A stretch of DNA of 64,000 nucleotides from CAZEBW01 sp964510205 (GCA_964510205.1 CAZEBW010000001.1:1-64000); one strand, 5' to 3'. Numbered from the stretch's first letter, positions 39,301 to 48,392 are shown. Notes: a model not told the origin generated them from the letters alone. Translations and numbers: made by a program.

Positions 39301-41637
39301 ATGATTCGATTGGCAAAATATCTGAAACCTTATCTGGCCATGATCCTACTGGCCATTGTCTTGTTGTTTGCGCAGGCAAACTTCGATCTGGCGCTGCCCG
39401 ATTACCTCTCTCGGATCATCAACGTCGGCGTCCAGCAAGGCGGCGTGGAGAACGCTGTACCGGTCGCCATCCGCCAGAGTGAGATGGACAAGCTCCTGAT
39501 CTTCATGAGCGCCGAGGAGAGGGAGGCCGTGCTCAATGCTTACACCCTGGTGGATCAGGATTCGCCTGACTATGCCGGCGCTGTCAAAGACTATCCCGTT
39601 CTGAAAGAAGAGCCGATCTACGTCCTGAACGAGGTTGAGGGGCAAGAGCTCAACTCACTGATAGAACGTTTGAATCCAGTGATGGGCAAAGCGATCCTGG
39701 TCGTGTCCAGTATCGAGCAGATGGTGGCTGACCCCTCCCTGGCCGCAGAGATGGGCGGAGATTTCGCGTTCGACCTTAGCATCGTACCACCAGGAATGGA
39801 CGTTTTCACCCTGTTGGAGCGACTGCCCGCCGACCAGCGCGAGCAAATCACCGACATGATTGACCAGCGATTTGCTTCGCTGGGGGACAACGCCGCTTCG
39901 CTCACAGAGATGATCGTTCAGGCAGCAGTAGGCCCCGTCAAGGCCGAGTACGAGGCTCTGGGCATGGACACGGACAAGCTGCAGAGAGACTATATCCTGC
40001 GCGTCGGCGGTTTGATGCTGCTGCTGACTTTGCTCTCCGGCATCTGTATCGTCACCGTTGGCTATCTGTCGGCCAGGACAGCGGCCGGGGTGGCGCGCGA
40101 CGTCCGCCGGGACGTGTTTCGCACAGTCGAGAGCTTCTCTCCCGCCGAGTTCAACACCTTTTCCACCGCGTCGCTCATCACTCGCTCAACCAACGACGTC
40201 ACTCAGCTGCAAATGATGGTCATGCTGTCGGTGCGCCTGGTCTTTTACGCGCCCATCATGGGCATAGGCGGCGTCATACGGGCGTTGGGCAACGGCGGAT
40301 CCATGTGGTGGATCATCGCCGTGGCGGTGATGGTGCTGATCAGCCTGGTGCTGATCGTCATCTCCATCGCCCTGCCCAAGTTCAAGATGATCCAAAAACT
40401 CATTGACCGCATCAACTTGGTGGCCCGTGAAAACCTATCGGGCATGATGGTCATCCGGGCGTTCAACATGCAGGCCTTCGAGGAGGCCCGCTTTGACAAA
40501 GCCAACCTCGACCTGACCGCTGTCAGTCGATTTATCAACCGCCTGATGGTCATCATGATGCCGCTGATGATGCTGATCATGAACGGGCTATCTATGGCCA
40601 TCATCTGGGTCGGCGCTCACCAGGTGGCCGAGGCGAACATGCAGGTCGGCGACATGATGGCCTTCATTCAGTACGCCATGCAGATCGTGATGTCCTTCCT
40701 GATGCTGACCATGCTGTTCATCTTCTTGCCGCGCGCTTCGGTGTCGGCTGACCGCATCGCCGATGTGTTGGAGACCGATCCCGCGATCCGCGATCCCGAA
40801 CATCCCAAGCTGCTTCCCGTCAGCGGGGCGCCCCCCGTTAGCGAAGCGGCCTCTGTTAGCGAAGCGGCCTCCGTTAGCGAAGCGGCGTCATCCCCAGGAC
40901 TGATCGAGTTCCGCGACGTGTCATTCCGCTATCCCGACGCGCTGGACAACGTGCTGTGCAACATCACCTTTACCGCCCAGCCGGGCCAGACCACGGCCTT
41001 TATCGGCTCCACCGGCTGCGGCAAATCAACCCTCGTCAACCTGATCCCCCGCTTCTACGACGCGACCGAGGGCGCCATCTACGTGGATGGTGTGGACATC
41101 CGCGAGGTCAGCCAACACGACCTGCGCGACAGGATCGGCTACATTCCGCAGACCGGCACCCTGTTCTCGGGCACCATCGAAAGCAACCTGCGGTATGCTG
41201 ACGAAAGCGCCAGCCGCGAAACCGTGCGGGAAGCGATCGCGATTGCCCAGGCGAGCGAATTCGTCTTTGCCGAGCCGGAGGGTTTGAGCGCCGAGATATC
41301 TCAGGGCGGCACGAACGTATCGGGGGGACAGAAACAGCGGCTGTCCATCGCCCGCGCCCTGGTCAAGAAGCCCCCCATCTATATCTTCGACGACAGCTTT
41401 TCAGCCCTGGACTTCAGAACCGAGTACGCTTTGCGGGCTGCGCTCAAGGAGAAAATCGGTCAGAGTACCGTGCTGATCGTAACCCAACGCGTGGCCACGG
41501 TCAAAACCGCGGATCAAATCATCGTGCTCGAAAAAGGCCGCATCGTTGGCAAGGGCACGCACCAACACCTGATGGATACCTGCGAGACCTACCGGGAAAT
41601 CGCGCTATCGCAGTTGAGCATGGAGGAACTGGCATGA
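39301..41637 (+). CDS. Heterodimeric ABC exporter half, degenerate NBD
   Basis: A 778-aa type-IV exporter half. TM1 (~12-32) is followed by an unusual ~190-residue extracytoplasmic insert (about 35-225). The remaining helices are at ~235-490 and the NBD at ~535-770. Walker A GSTGCGKST and signature VSGGQKQR are intact. Walker B ends DDSF, so the catalytic Glu is replaced by Asp, as in the degenerate halves of LmrCD/TM287-288 type pairs. An in-frame SEAASVSEAASVSEAAS stretch (40836-40885) extends the TM-NBD linker. It overlaps the partner gene by 4 bp. Substrate unknown, probably drug or lipid. Confidence 0.92.
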   Translation: MIRLAKYLKPYLAMILLAIVLLFAQANFDLALPDYLSRIINVGVQQGGVENAVPVAIRQSEMDKLLIFMSAEEREAVLNAYTLVDQDSPDYAGAVKDYPVLKEEPIYVLNEVEGQELNSLIERLNPVMGKAILVVSSIEQMVADPSLAAEMGGDFAFDLSIVPPGMDVFTLLERLPADQREQITDMIDQRFASLGDNAASLTEMIVQAAVGPVKAEYEALGMDTDKLQRDYILRVGGLMLLLTLLSGICIVTVGYLSARTAAGVARDVRRDVFRTVESFSPAEFNTFSTASLITRSTNDVTQLQMMVMLSVRLVFYAPIMGIGGVIRALGNGGSMWWIIAVAVMVLISLVLIVISIALPKFKMIQKLIDRINLVARENLSGMMVIRAFNMQAFEEARFDKANLDLTAVSRFINRLMVIMMPLMMLIMNGLSMAIIWVGAHQVAEANMQVGDMMAFIQYAMQIVMSFLMLTMLFIFLPRASVSADRIADVLETDPAIRDPEHPKLLPVSGAPPVSEAASVSEAASVSEAASSPGLIEFRDVSFRYPDALDNVLCNITFTAQPGQTTAFIGSTGCGKSTLVNLIPRFYDATEGAIYVDGVDIREVSQHDLRDRIGYIPQTGTLFSGTIESNLRYADESASRETVREAIAIAQASEFVFAEPEGLSAEISQGGTNVSGGQKQRLSIARALVKKPPIYIFDDSFSALDFRTEYALRAALKEKIGQSTVLIVTQRVATVKTADQIIVLEKGRIVGKGTHQHLMDTCETYREIALSQLSMEELA
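40836..40885. repeat. GTTAGCGAAGCGGCCTC repeat inside an ABC exporter gene
   Basis: Three 18-bp units in tandem, read in frame as VSEAAS three times in the linker before the NBD. The same unit occurs in the GH57 gene (31168-31215). Confidence 0.8.
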
Positions 41638-43532
41638 GCGTGCGGCAGGAGAGGCAAGACAACAAATCGAACCGTCGTACAGAGTCGAAGCCCAGGTTTG
41701 GCCCTGGCAGCGGGCGGGGTCCGGGCGGCCACATGGGAATGATGAAGGGCGACAAGGCCCGCGATTTCAAGGGCACCATGGCCAAGCTGGTCGGATATCT
41801 GGGCAAGTACAGATGGACCGTGCTGATGGCGCTGATATTCGCGGTCGCCTCTACGGCCGCCAATATCGCCGGGCCCAAGATGCTGGGCAAGGCCACCACC
41901 AAGCTGTTTGAGGGTGTGCTCGCCCAACTGAGTGGAAGCGGGGAGATTGACTTCGAGTACATCGGCCGAATCCTGCTGCTGACGCTCGGCCTGTACCTGC
42001 TTTCAGCTCTCTTTAGCTACATCCAGGGCTGGATCATGGCCGACGTATCAACCAACATCGCCTACCGATTTCGCCGCGATATTTCCGAGAAGATCCATCG
42101 CATGCCGCTCAAGTACTTCGACGGCATCACCCAGGGCGAGGTGCTCTCCCGCATCACCAACGACGTGGATACCGTCAACCAGACCTTGAGCCAGAGCCTC
42201 ACCCAGATCATCACCTCGGTGGTCACGGTGATCGGCGTGCTGATCATGATGCTGTCCATCAACTGGATGATGACCCTGGTGGCGCTCACGATCCTCCCGC
42301 TCTCGACGGTGACCGTGGCCCTAATCGTCAAGCAATCGCAAAAACACTTCAAGCGGCAGCAGGACTACTTGGGGCACGTCAACGGGCACGTGGAGGAGAT
42401 GTACGGCGGCCACATCGTGATGAAGGCCTTCAACGGCGAAGAAAAAAGCATCCGCAAGTTTGACCACTTCAACGACACCCTCTACGATTCGGCCTGGAAA
42501 TCCCAGTTCCTGTCGGGCCTGATGATGCCCATCATGATGTTCATCGGCAACCTGGGCTACGTGGCGGTGGCCGTCCTGGGCGGCTGGCTGGCGATCCGCA
42601 ACGCCATCACCGTTGGCGACATCCAGGCGTTCATCCAGTACGTTCGCTCCTTCACCCAACCCATCCGCCAGCTCGCCAACATTTCCAACGTGCTCCAACA
42701 AACCGCTGCCGCCGCTGAACGGGTGTTTGAATTCCTCGACGAAGAAGAGGAAATCGCCGAAACGGCCGACCCCGTTAAGCTGGAGAAGGTAAGGGGGGCA
42801 GTTGAGTTCAGAGACGTGCAGTTTGGATACGACCCGCAAAAAATCGTCATCAAGGATTTCAGCGCGGTGGCCAAGCCCGGCCTGAAGGTCGCCATCGTGG
42901 GACCGACCGGCGCCGGCAAGACGACGATGGTCAAGCTGCTCATGCGGTTCTACGACGTGAACAGGGGGGCGATTTTGGTGGACGGTCACGATATCCGCGA
43001 TTTCACCCGCCACGACCTGCGCGAGATGTTTGGCATGGTGCTGCAGGATACCTGGCTCTACAACGGCAGCATCATGGAGAACATCCGCTATGGCCGGCCG
43101 GGGGCGACCGATGAGGAAGTGATCAAAGCGGCCCAAACGGCACACGTGGACCACTTCGTCCGCACTCTGCCCGAAGGTTACCACATGGAACTCAACGAGG
43201 AGGCCAGCAACGTTTCGCAGGGTCAGAAGCAGCTTCTGACCATCGCCCGCGCCGTCCTGGCCGATCCCAGCATGCTCATTCTGGACGAAGCCACCAGCTC
43301 GGTTGATACCCGCACCGAGGTGCTGATCCAAAAAGCGATGGACAACCTGATGGAGGGCCGCACCAGCTTCATCATCGCCCATCGCCTGTCCACCATCCGC
43401 AACGCTGATGTGATCTTGGTCATGAACGAGGGGGATATCGTGGAGAGCGGCAAGCACGAGGAACTGCTTGAGCGGGATGGCTTCTACGCCGAACTGTACA
43501 AAAGTCAGTTTGAGATCCCCCAGATGAGCTAA
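41634..43532 (+). CDS. Heterodimeric ABC exporter half, consensus NBD
   Basis: A 632-aa partner of the preceding exporter half. A basic, Gly-rich cytosolic N-terminus (about 45 residues: SNRRTESKPRFGPGSGRGPGG) precedes six TM helices (about 55-350) and the NBD (~395-630). Walker A GPTGAGKTT, signature VSQGQKQLLTIARA and Walker B MLILDEATS with the catalytic Glu are all present. This half therefore carries the hydrolysis-competent site of an asymmetric dimer. The short DEEEEI motif lies at the TM-NBD junction. Downstream gap 43533-43703 holds nothing I can assign. Confidence 0.93.
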   Translation: MSVRQERQDNKSNRRTESKPRFGPGSGRGPGGHMGMMKGDKARDFKGTMAKLVGYLGKYRWTVLMALIFAVASTAANIAGPKMLGKATTKLFEGVLAQLSGSGEIDFEYIGRILLLTLGLYLLSALFSYIQGWIMADVSTNIAYRFRRDISEKIHRMPLKYFDGITQGEVLSRITNDVDTVNQTLSQSLTQIITSVVTVIGVLIMMLSINWMMTLVALTILPLSTVTVALIVKQSQKHFKRQQDYLGHVNGHVEEMYGGHIVMKAFNGEEKSIRKFDHFNDTLYDSAWKSQFLSGLMMPIMMFIGNLGYVAVAVLGGWLAIRNAITVGDIQAFIQYVRSFTQPIRQLANISNVLQQTAAAAERVFEFLDEEEEIAETADPVKLEKVRGAVEFRDVQFGYDPQKIVIKDFSAVAKPGLKVAIVGPTGAGKTTMVKLLMRFYDVNRGAILVDGHDIRDFTRHDLREMFGMVLQDTWLYNGSIMENIRYGRPGATDEEVIKAAQTAHVDHFVRTLPEGYHMELNEEASNVSQGQKQLLTIARAVLADPSMLILDEATSSVDTRTEVLIQKAMDNLMEGRTSFIIAHRLSTIRNADVILVMNEGDIVESGKHEELLERDGFYAELYKSQFEIPQMS

Positions 43533-43703
43533 AAACTGTTGAAACACCTCCCAGGTATAGAGCTGGAGAACTACCCTGGCCGAATCGGAAGCTTCTGATG
43601 AGCTCTTTCATCCCATGCTTCCAGGGGTTTTGCATTTCTGGTCCCATTGGTGTATAATGTATTGGGCTTGTTCGTACAAGCTTCTTGAAGGCAGGCAACT
43701 CTC

Positions 43704-44021
43704 ATGCATTTTGAGTGGGATGAACAGAAACGCAAGGCAAACATCCGCAAGCATGGTTTTGACTTCAGAGATGCCTAGAGGGTCTTCGAGCTTCCGATGC
43801 TTGTGGCACCGGATGACCGGCAGGACTATGGTGAAGATCGGTGGATCGGGATTGGTATGCTCAACATACGGGTTGTGGTTGTGGTATTCGCTGAACGTGG
43901 TGAGGATACTATCCGCATTATTTCGATGATGAAGGCAACGACTAATGAGAGAATCAGATATGAGCAACTCCTCAGAGACCAATTGGGCAATGATCGATTC
44001 GCTAACGGACGAGGATATTGA
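43704..44021 (+). pseudogene. brnT: BrnT-like toxin with an internal TAG
   Basis: A BrnT-type reading frame: MHFEWDEQKRKANIRKHGFD ... DRQDYGEDRWIGIGMLNIR ... IRIISMMKATTNERIRYEQ, the hallmark of the RelE-like BrnT toxin. Codon 25 is TAG (43776-43778), inside FRDA-x-RVFEL. The rest of the frame is intact to TGA 44019-44021. It overlaps the brnA start by about 60 bp as is normal. A single nonsense mutation is the simplest explanation. Reassignment of TAG is unlikely, since other genes here stop at TAG. Confidence 0.75.
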
Positions 44022-44241
44022 TCGGTCAGAACTTCCGCCGTTAGACGAGTCGTTTTTCTCCAGAGCTACCTGGCGAATGCCAGAGGGGCAAGCGACCATC
44101 ACCGTGCCTGTAGACCCCGACTTGCTCGCCTGGTTTCAGGCACAAGGTAGTGAATGTGAACAACGCATAATTGCTGCCCTTCGCATCTATGCTGAGGCGC
44201 ACAAAGGCCTTGCTCGCCAGCCGGAGCCGGCGACCCCTTAG
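43960..44241 (+). CDS. brnA: BrnA-like antitoxin
   Basis: A 93-aa antitoxin with an acidic N-terminus (DSLTDEDIDRSELPPLDESFF) and a ribbon-helix-helix C-terminus (ATITVPVDPDLLAWFQAQGSECEQRIIAALRIY), the BrnA pattern. An upstream Met at 43945 could add five residues. It is intact although its toxin is broken, as expected for a decaying toxin-antitoxin pair. Confidence 0.8.
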   Translation: MSNSSETNWAMIDSLTDEDIDRSELPPLDESFFSRATWRMPEGQATITVPVDPDLLAWFQAQGSECEQRIIAALRIYAEAHKGLARQPEPATP

Positions 44242-44343
44242 CGTTGCGTCGCCCGCCAATCAGGTAGCGATTGCCCACTCGTCGTGACGGTTGGCGTGGG
44301 GGTTGCTCGAGAGAGATATTGAACATCAGACGAGCAATAGAAC

Positions 44344-44402
44344 AGGGAGCGTGGACTTGAGCCGCGCTCCCTTTTGACGTGCGCCGTTCTAGGTGGTATA
44401 AT
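44344..44402 (+). promoter_or_regulatory. Terminator hairpin followed by promoter
   Basis: GGGAGCG ... CGCTCCC then TTTT (44344-44375) looks like an intrinsic terminator for brnA. It runs directly into TTGACG (44374-44379), a 17-bp spacer and a perfect TATAAT (44397-44402), a strong promoter for the NarL-type regulator. Confidence 0.65.
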
Positions 44403-44525
44403 TCGCATGGAGTTTTTCTCAAGTCATCCTTGCGACACCTGTGAATAGCTTGGGCGACAGCCAGCTTCAGGTGGACGGAGGCGCTTTCGGCTTCGCAAGG
44501 GTTCTCGCTGGAAAGGTGACGTAGA

Positions 44526-45227
44526 GTGAGTGCGATCCGCGTTCTACTCGTAGACGACCAGGAAATCGTTCGCCAGGGCTTGACGACCATCCTCAGTTAC
44601 ACGCCAGGCATTGAGGTGGCCGGTCAGGCCGGCGATGGGGAAGAGGCGGTGGCCCTGGCCCGCGCTCTGCGGCCCGACGTGGTGCTCATGGACCTTAAGA
44701 TGCCTCGGCTGGGGGGCATCCCGGCCACGCGGCGCATCTGCACGGAGCTGCCCGACACCCAGGTGATCATCCTCACCACCTACGACACCGACGACCTGGT
44801 CTTCGAGGGGATCAAAGCCGGGGCCAAGGGATATCTGCTCAAGGATGCCGCCAGCGAGACGCTGGTGGAAGCTATCCGGGGCGTGATGCGGGGGGAATCG
44901 CGGATTGACCCCAGCGTGGCCCGCAAAGTGCTGGGCGAGTTCCAGCGATTGGCGACCGAGATGGCGGCTCGCAGGCCCGCGCTGCAGCCCCAGGACGAGG
45001 GCCAACCTCGTTGGCGCATCATCGAACCCCTCACCCCCCGCGAGGAAGATGTGCTCAACCTGCTGGTGGAGGGGCTGTCCAACAAAGACATCGGCGCCCG
45101 CCTGCACCTGACCGAGGGGACGATCAAGAACTACGTCAGCAACATCATCGGCAAGCTCCAGGCCAACGATCGCACCCACGCTGTGGTCACGGCCCTGCGT
45201 CGCGGCCTGGTGGATTTGGGTGACTAG
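44526..45227 (+). CDS. NarL/LuxR-type response regulator
   Basis: A 233-aa DNA-binding regulator with a GTG start. The receiver domain has DDQ (about 9-11), phospho-Asp in DVVLMDLKMP (about 57), Thr in ILTTYD and Lys in YLLKDA. The C-terminal LuxR-type HTH is LTPREEDVLNLLVEGLSNKDIGARLHLTEGTIKNYVSNI. A 26-residue Pro/Gln-rich linker (ARRPALQPQDEGQPR) joins them. It probably receives phosphate from the HisKA_3 kinase at 38013 and controls the exporter genes between them. It has its own strong promoter. Target sites were not identified. Confidence 0.93.
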   Translation: MSAIRVLLVDDQEIVRQGLTTILSYTPGIEVAGQAGDGEEAVALARALRPDVVLMDLKMPRLGGIPATRRICTELPDTQVIILTTYDTDDLVFEGIKAGAKGYLLKDAASETLVEAIRGVMRGESRIDPSVARKVLGEFQRLATEMAARRPALQPQDEGQPRWRIIEPLTPREEDVLNLLVEGLSNKDIGARLHLTEGTIKNYVSNIIGKLQANDRTHAVVTALRRGLVDLGD

Positions 45228-45343
45228 GCAAAGTCATTTGGGTGTGTTTCAAACGAGCTGGCTGGTATTGTTGGTCGGAATGATATTCCGACGAGTTGAC
45301 GGATTGGCAATCCGTCCTACAACCGAGATGAAACACACCCAAT

Positions 45344-46495
45344 TCATTTGAAAACCAGCGGGAGATAGGCGCGAAAGAGCCAGTACTCCGGATTGGTCGC
45401 TCGTGTGGCCAGGCTCCACTCGCACAGCTCATCAGCGACGTCGCGTCGAGGTTCTGGATTGAAGGCAGTGGCCGTGTGTACAAAGGTGTCGAGAGCATCG
45501 AGGAGGTAGTTGTTTTCCGCCGTGAGGGGAATGGAGCGATACAGCGGGAGATCGCTCTGTTCAGCAAAGGCCACCAGCTCTTGATAAAGCGCTATGGTGC
45601 CGCTGAGCGTCCGCTGGCTGTCGGGGGTGGAGCCAAACTCGACTTCGTGCATCAGCCAACGACAGGGCCACAGCGGATCCTGGCGTCCGCTGACGGCCAC
45701 GTGAGCGGCGAAGGGCTTGCCTTCTGCATCAGCGGCAGCGATACATTCCTGGTGTGACCAGTAATCGCCCAGCGAGTGAAGATAGATCGCCAGGGCTTCC
45801 AGGCTGCCCGCTGCGATTCCTCCGGTATCCACTTCTACAGTCTTCGTGACGAAGCAGGCCGTGGTGTCGTAGATGTTGACCAGGCCATACCAACTGAACG
45901 GAATCGTGCTGCTGTAGCCGTAGGTGGCCACGCCGGCCAGGGTGGGCGTCTCGCCGAAGGCCCAGGCGCGGATAGCTCCCAGCTCGTCGGGGCGGTCGTG
46001 GGGGAAGTGGAAGAAAATGTTGTAAGGCCCCCAGCGCGAGGTGAAACAGCCATCGCACTCAATGGCGGTGGTGATGCCCATGGTCAGCGTGGGCGCGGTG
46101 GTGCTGGGGGAGGGACAGTGGGTGGTGGTCATCACGCTGGAGATGGGCGGTGCACTGGGGAAGCTCGTCGCCGCGAAAGAGTAGACCTGGCTGCCTGTGA
46201 TCAGGCCAGAGTCCACCAACTGAGAGTAGAGCTGGATAGTAGCGGCGTCCGTGATGGAAAAGCCAGCGGCAATGGCCAGCGCGCCTGCCAGGTCGAAGTG
46301 GATGCTGCTTACCTCGGTGTCGCTGTACACGGCACGAGGTAGGGCATAAGGATCATAGAAATAGAGGTCTTTTTCCTCGTCCCAGGCCTGCACCCGCGAG
46401 AGGGTCAGGAGCATCACAGCTACCAAAGCGGCAGAGAACAGAATCACAGACACCACCTTCAGTATTCGGTCGGTACTCTTGGTCAACTCGGTCAT
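45344..46495 (-). CDS. Secreted zinc-dependent phospholipase C-like protein, LPLVFK C-terminus
   Basis: A 383-aa exported protein with an N-terminal signal/anchor helix (RILKVVSVILFSAALVAVMLL). The core has His and Asp motifs resembling zinc-dependent phospholipase C/S1-P1-like folds: LAIYLHSLGDYWSHQEC and LLDALDTFVHTATAF, plus HFDLAGALAIAAG near the start. The match is weak and the enzymatic role is a guess. The protein ends ...FRAYLPLVFK; a near-identical ending occurs on the subtilisin-like protein at 48452. The start at 46495 follows AGGAGGT at 9 nt; a TTG at 46519 that overlaps the upstream gene is less likely. Confidence 0.6.
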   Translation of the reverse strand: MTELTKSTDRILKVVSVILFSAALVAVMLLTLSRVQAWDEEKDLYFYDPYALPRAVYSDTEVSSIHFDLAGALAIAAGFSITDAATIQLYSQLVDSGLITGSQVYSFAATSFPSAPPISSVMTTTHCPSPSTTAPTLTMGITTAIECDGCFTSRWGPYNIFFHFPHDRPDELGAIRAWAFGETPTLAGVATYGYSSTIPFSWYGLVNIYDTTACFVTKTVEVDTGGIAAGSLEALAIYLHSLGDYWSHQECIAAADAEGKPFAAHVAVSGRQDPLWPCRWLMHEVEFGSTPDSQRTLSGTIALYQELVAFAEQSDLPLYRSIPLTAENNYLLDALDTFVHTATAFNPEPRRDVADELCEWSLATRATNPEYWLFRAYLPLVFK

Positions 46496-46515
46496 CGTGC
46501 TCGCACCTCCTAGCT

Positions 46516-47733
46516 TCAAATCGGAATCGTCAGACTCTCCAGATCGCGGGGATAGTAGGTGATCACTTCCAGGCCGTCCTCGGTGATGACCACCGTGTCG
46601 GAATGGCGAAAGCCGCCCAGCCCGGCGACGTAGAGGCCCGGCTCGACGGTGAGCACCATACCCGGCTGCAGCACTGTGTGATCACCGCTATCCAGAAACG
46701 GCCCCTCGTGATAGCGCAGGCCGATGCCATGACCGGTGTGGTGTTTCCAGTAGGGCATCAGGTCGTGCGCTTCGTAGTAGCGCCGCACGGCCCGGTCCAC
46801 CTCGCTGCACCTAGCCCCTGGCCGCAGGGCCTCGAAGGCGACCTCCTGGGCAGCTTTCATGTGCTCAAAGAAGCGCCGCTGCTCGTCGCTGGCTGGGCCG
46901 TGTCCTGAGCCTGTCGAAGGGCCGATAATCATGGTGCGTTCCAGCTCCGAGTGGTAGCCCCACATGGCCGCGCCGGCGCCGGTGACCAGCACATCGCCAG
47001 CCATGAAGGTGACGTTCATGGCTAGGGCGTGGGGAATGGCCGCGTGGCGCCCGATCTGCCCACGATAGCCCGCCCTCGCCCCCTGGTGGAACATGCTCCG
47101 CGCCCGATACAACGGCCCTAGCGTGTCCACCAGCGCTAGCGTCGCCTCCTGGCTGGCCCGCAGGCTCACCTCCGTCTCCGTCGCGCCAACCCGCGTGTAC
47201 CGCTGCAGCAACCGATGGGCCAGATTCCCCCATTTCGCGCTCTCACGGATGAGAGCCAGCTCGGCGGGGCTCTTGACCGCCATCTGCGCTTCCACAAAAC
47301 CGCTGATGCGGATCACTTCCGCGCCGGTCAGCTCAGACAGGGCCGGCCCCTGGTAGCCCAGGATCCAGGGGTAGCCGTCGGTGTCGGCGCCGATGCGGCC
47401 TGCGATGCCCATGTCCTCCAAAACGCTCTTAAGAACGACCATGGGGTGCGGGTCATCGGGATACTCCGGGTAGTGATCCACCCGATCCACCACCGCCTCG
47501 CCCTGAGCGTGTTCCAGCTCCAGGCGCGGCACGAAGAGCGCGCGTTCGCCGCTCGCGTTGACGGCCAGGGCCATGGGCCGTTCCGTGGGGATGAAGGCGA
47601 AGTCGGTGAGATAGGTCACGTGGTAGTTGTCGAACAAGACCGCGCCCGACAACGCCTCGGTGTTGAGATACTCTACCAGCCTTTGCGCCCGCGCCTCGAA
47701 CTCTGCCTTGGGAATTCGAATCGTCTGCTGCAT
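46516..47733 (-). CDS. M24 (creatinase/Xaa-Pro peptidase-fold) hydrolase with altered metal site
   Basis: A 405-aa pita-bread-fold protein: creatinase N-terminal domain (about 1-150) followed by the M24 domain. Several metal-ligand positions differ from active metallopeptidases. VLVTGAGA replaces the usual VLVDxGA; SELERT replaces SDxTRT; RHSDTVV replaces the usual RxEDTVV. The His in TGHGIGLRYHEGP and Glu in LTVEPGLY remain. This suggests a creatinase-like or other metal-independent reaction. An in-frame CCTGAGCCTGTCGAAGG repeat (46904-46920) encodes STGSG in a loop near residue 271. Function unknown. Confidence 0.8.
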   Translation of the reverse strand: MQQTIRIPKAEFEARAQRLVEYLNTEALSGAVLFDNYHVTYLTDFAFIPTERPMALAVNASGERALFVPRLELEHAQGEAVVDRVDHYPEYPDDPHPMVVLKSVLEDMGIAGRIGADTDGYPWILGYQGPALSELTGAEVIRISGFVEAQMAVKSPAELALIRESAKWGNLAHRLLQRYTRVGATETEVSLRASQEATLALVDTLGPLYRARSMFHQGARAGYRGQIGRHAAIPHALAMNVTFMAGDVLVTGAGAAMWGYHSELERTMIIGPSTGSGHGPASDEQRRFFEHMKAAQEVAFEALRPGARCSEVDRAVRRYYEAHDLMPYWKHHTGHGIGLRYHEGPFLDSGDHTVLQPGMVLTVEPGLYVAGLGGFRHSDTVVITEDGLEVITYYPRDLESLTIPI

Positions 47734-47757
47734 TCCTCCTCCTTGAAAAATAGCACC

Positions 47758-48252
47758 TCACGCCCAGGCCCAGATGGCCCACAGCGCGATCATCACCAGC
47801 CCCACCCCAAACCGCAACACGAACCCCCATCCCCAGCCAATGGCCATGCCTTTGGTCACCGCCAGGGCCTTTCGACGATCCTTGCTGGAGACGAACTCGG
47901 ACAGAAAGAGCGCGCCCAGCGCGGCAGCGATCCCGCCCAGGGGGCTGAAGACGACGCTGCCCACTACACCGGCGATGAAGGCGATGAGGACAGACAAGCA
48001 CCCGGCACCTTCCTGACGAGCCCTCTTGCCCATGAAGATGTTATCGGCAATCTCGCCCAAAATGGCCGACACAGTGAGGATGAGGAACAGCGCCGCGCCC
48101 AGCGTCCCGAAGCCAGTGACAATGCCATAGAGCAGCGCCAGCAGCCAGATGACGACGAGGCCGGGGAAGACGGGGACGATGAGGCCGCAGAGGGTCATCA
48201 GCATCCCCAGGAGTATGAGCAGGTTGAGTAGAAGCTCCAGTGTGGGGTGCAT
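47758..48252 (-). CDS. DUF456 membrane protein
   Basis: A 164-aa membrane protein with about five helices. The N-terminal pattern LMTLCGLIVPVFPGLVVIWLLALLYG is typical of DUF456, and the inner part has GxxG-rich helices (GGIAAALGALFLSEF). Function of the family is not known. It lies upstream of, and in the same orientation as, the M24-fold gene (24-bp gap), so it is probably co-transcribed. Confidence 0.8.
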   Translation of the reverse strand: MHPTLELLLNLLILLGMLMTLCGLIVPVFPGLVVIWLLALLYGIVTGFGTLGAALFLILTVSAILGEIADNIFMGKRARQEGAGCLSVLIAFIAGVVGSVVFSPLGGIAAALGALFLSEFVSSKDRRKALAVTKGMAIGWGWGFVLRFGVGLVMIALWAIWAWA

Positions 48253-48392
48253 GTTATCTCCTCGTCCAGCGCATCAATCTGCGCACGTCCGCTGAATCAC
48301 TGAAGCCCTTCAGTGTAATCAGTGACCTCAGTGCCTCAGTGATTCCCTCGTAAGCGCAATTCTAACACCGCCAAGGCGATTTGTCAAAAGAG

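Noticed and set aside
43776..43778. TAG in brnT as pyrrolysine or a reassigned codon
   Set aside because: Other genes in this window use TAG as a normal stop, and no Pyl machinery is visible; a nonsense mutation is simpler.
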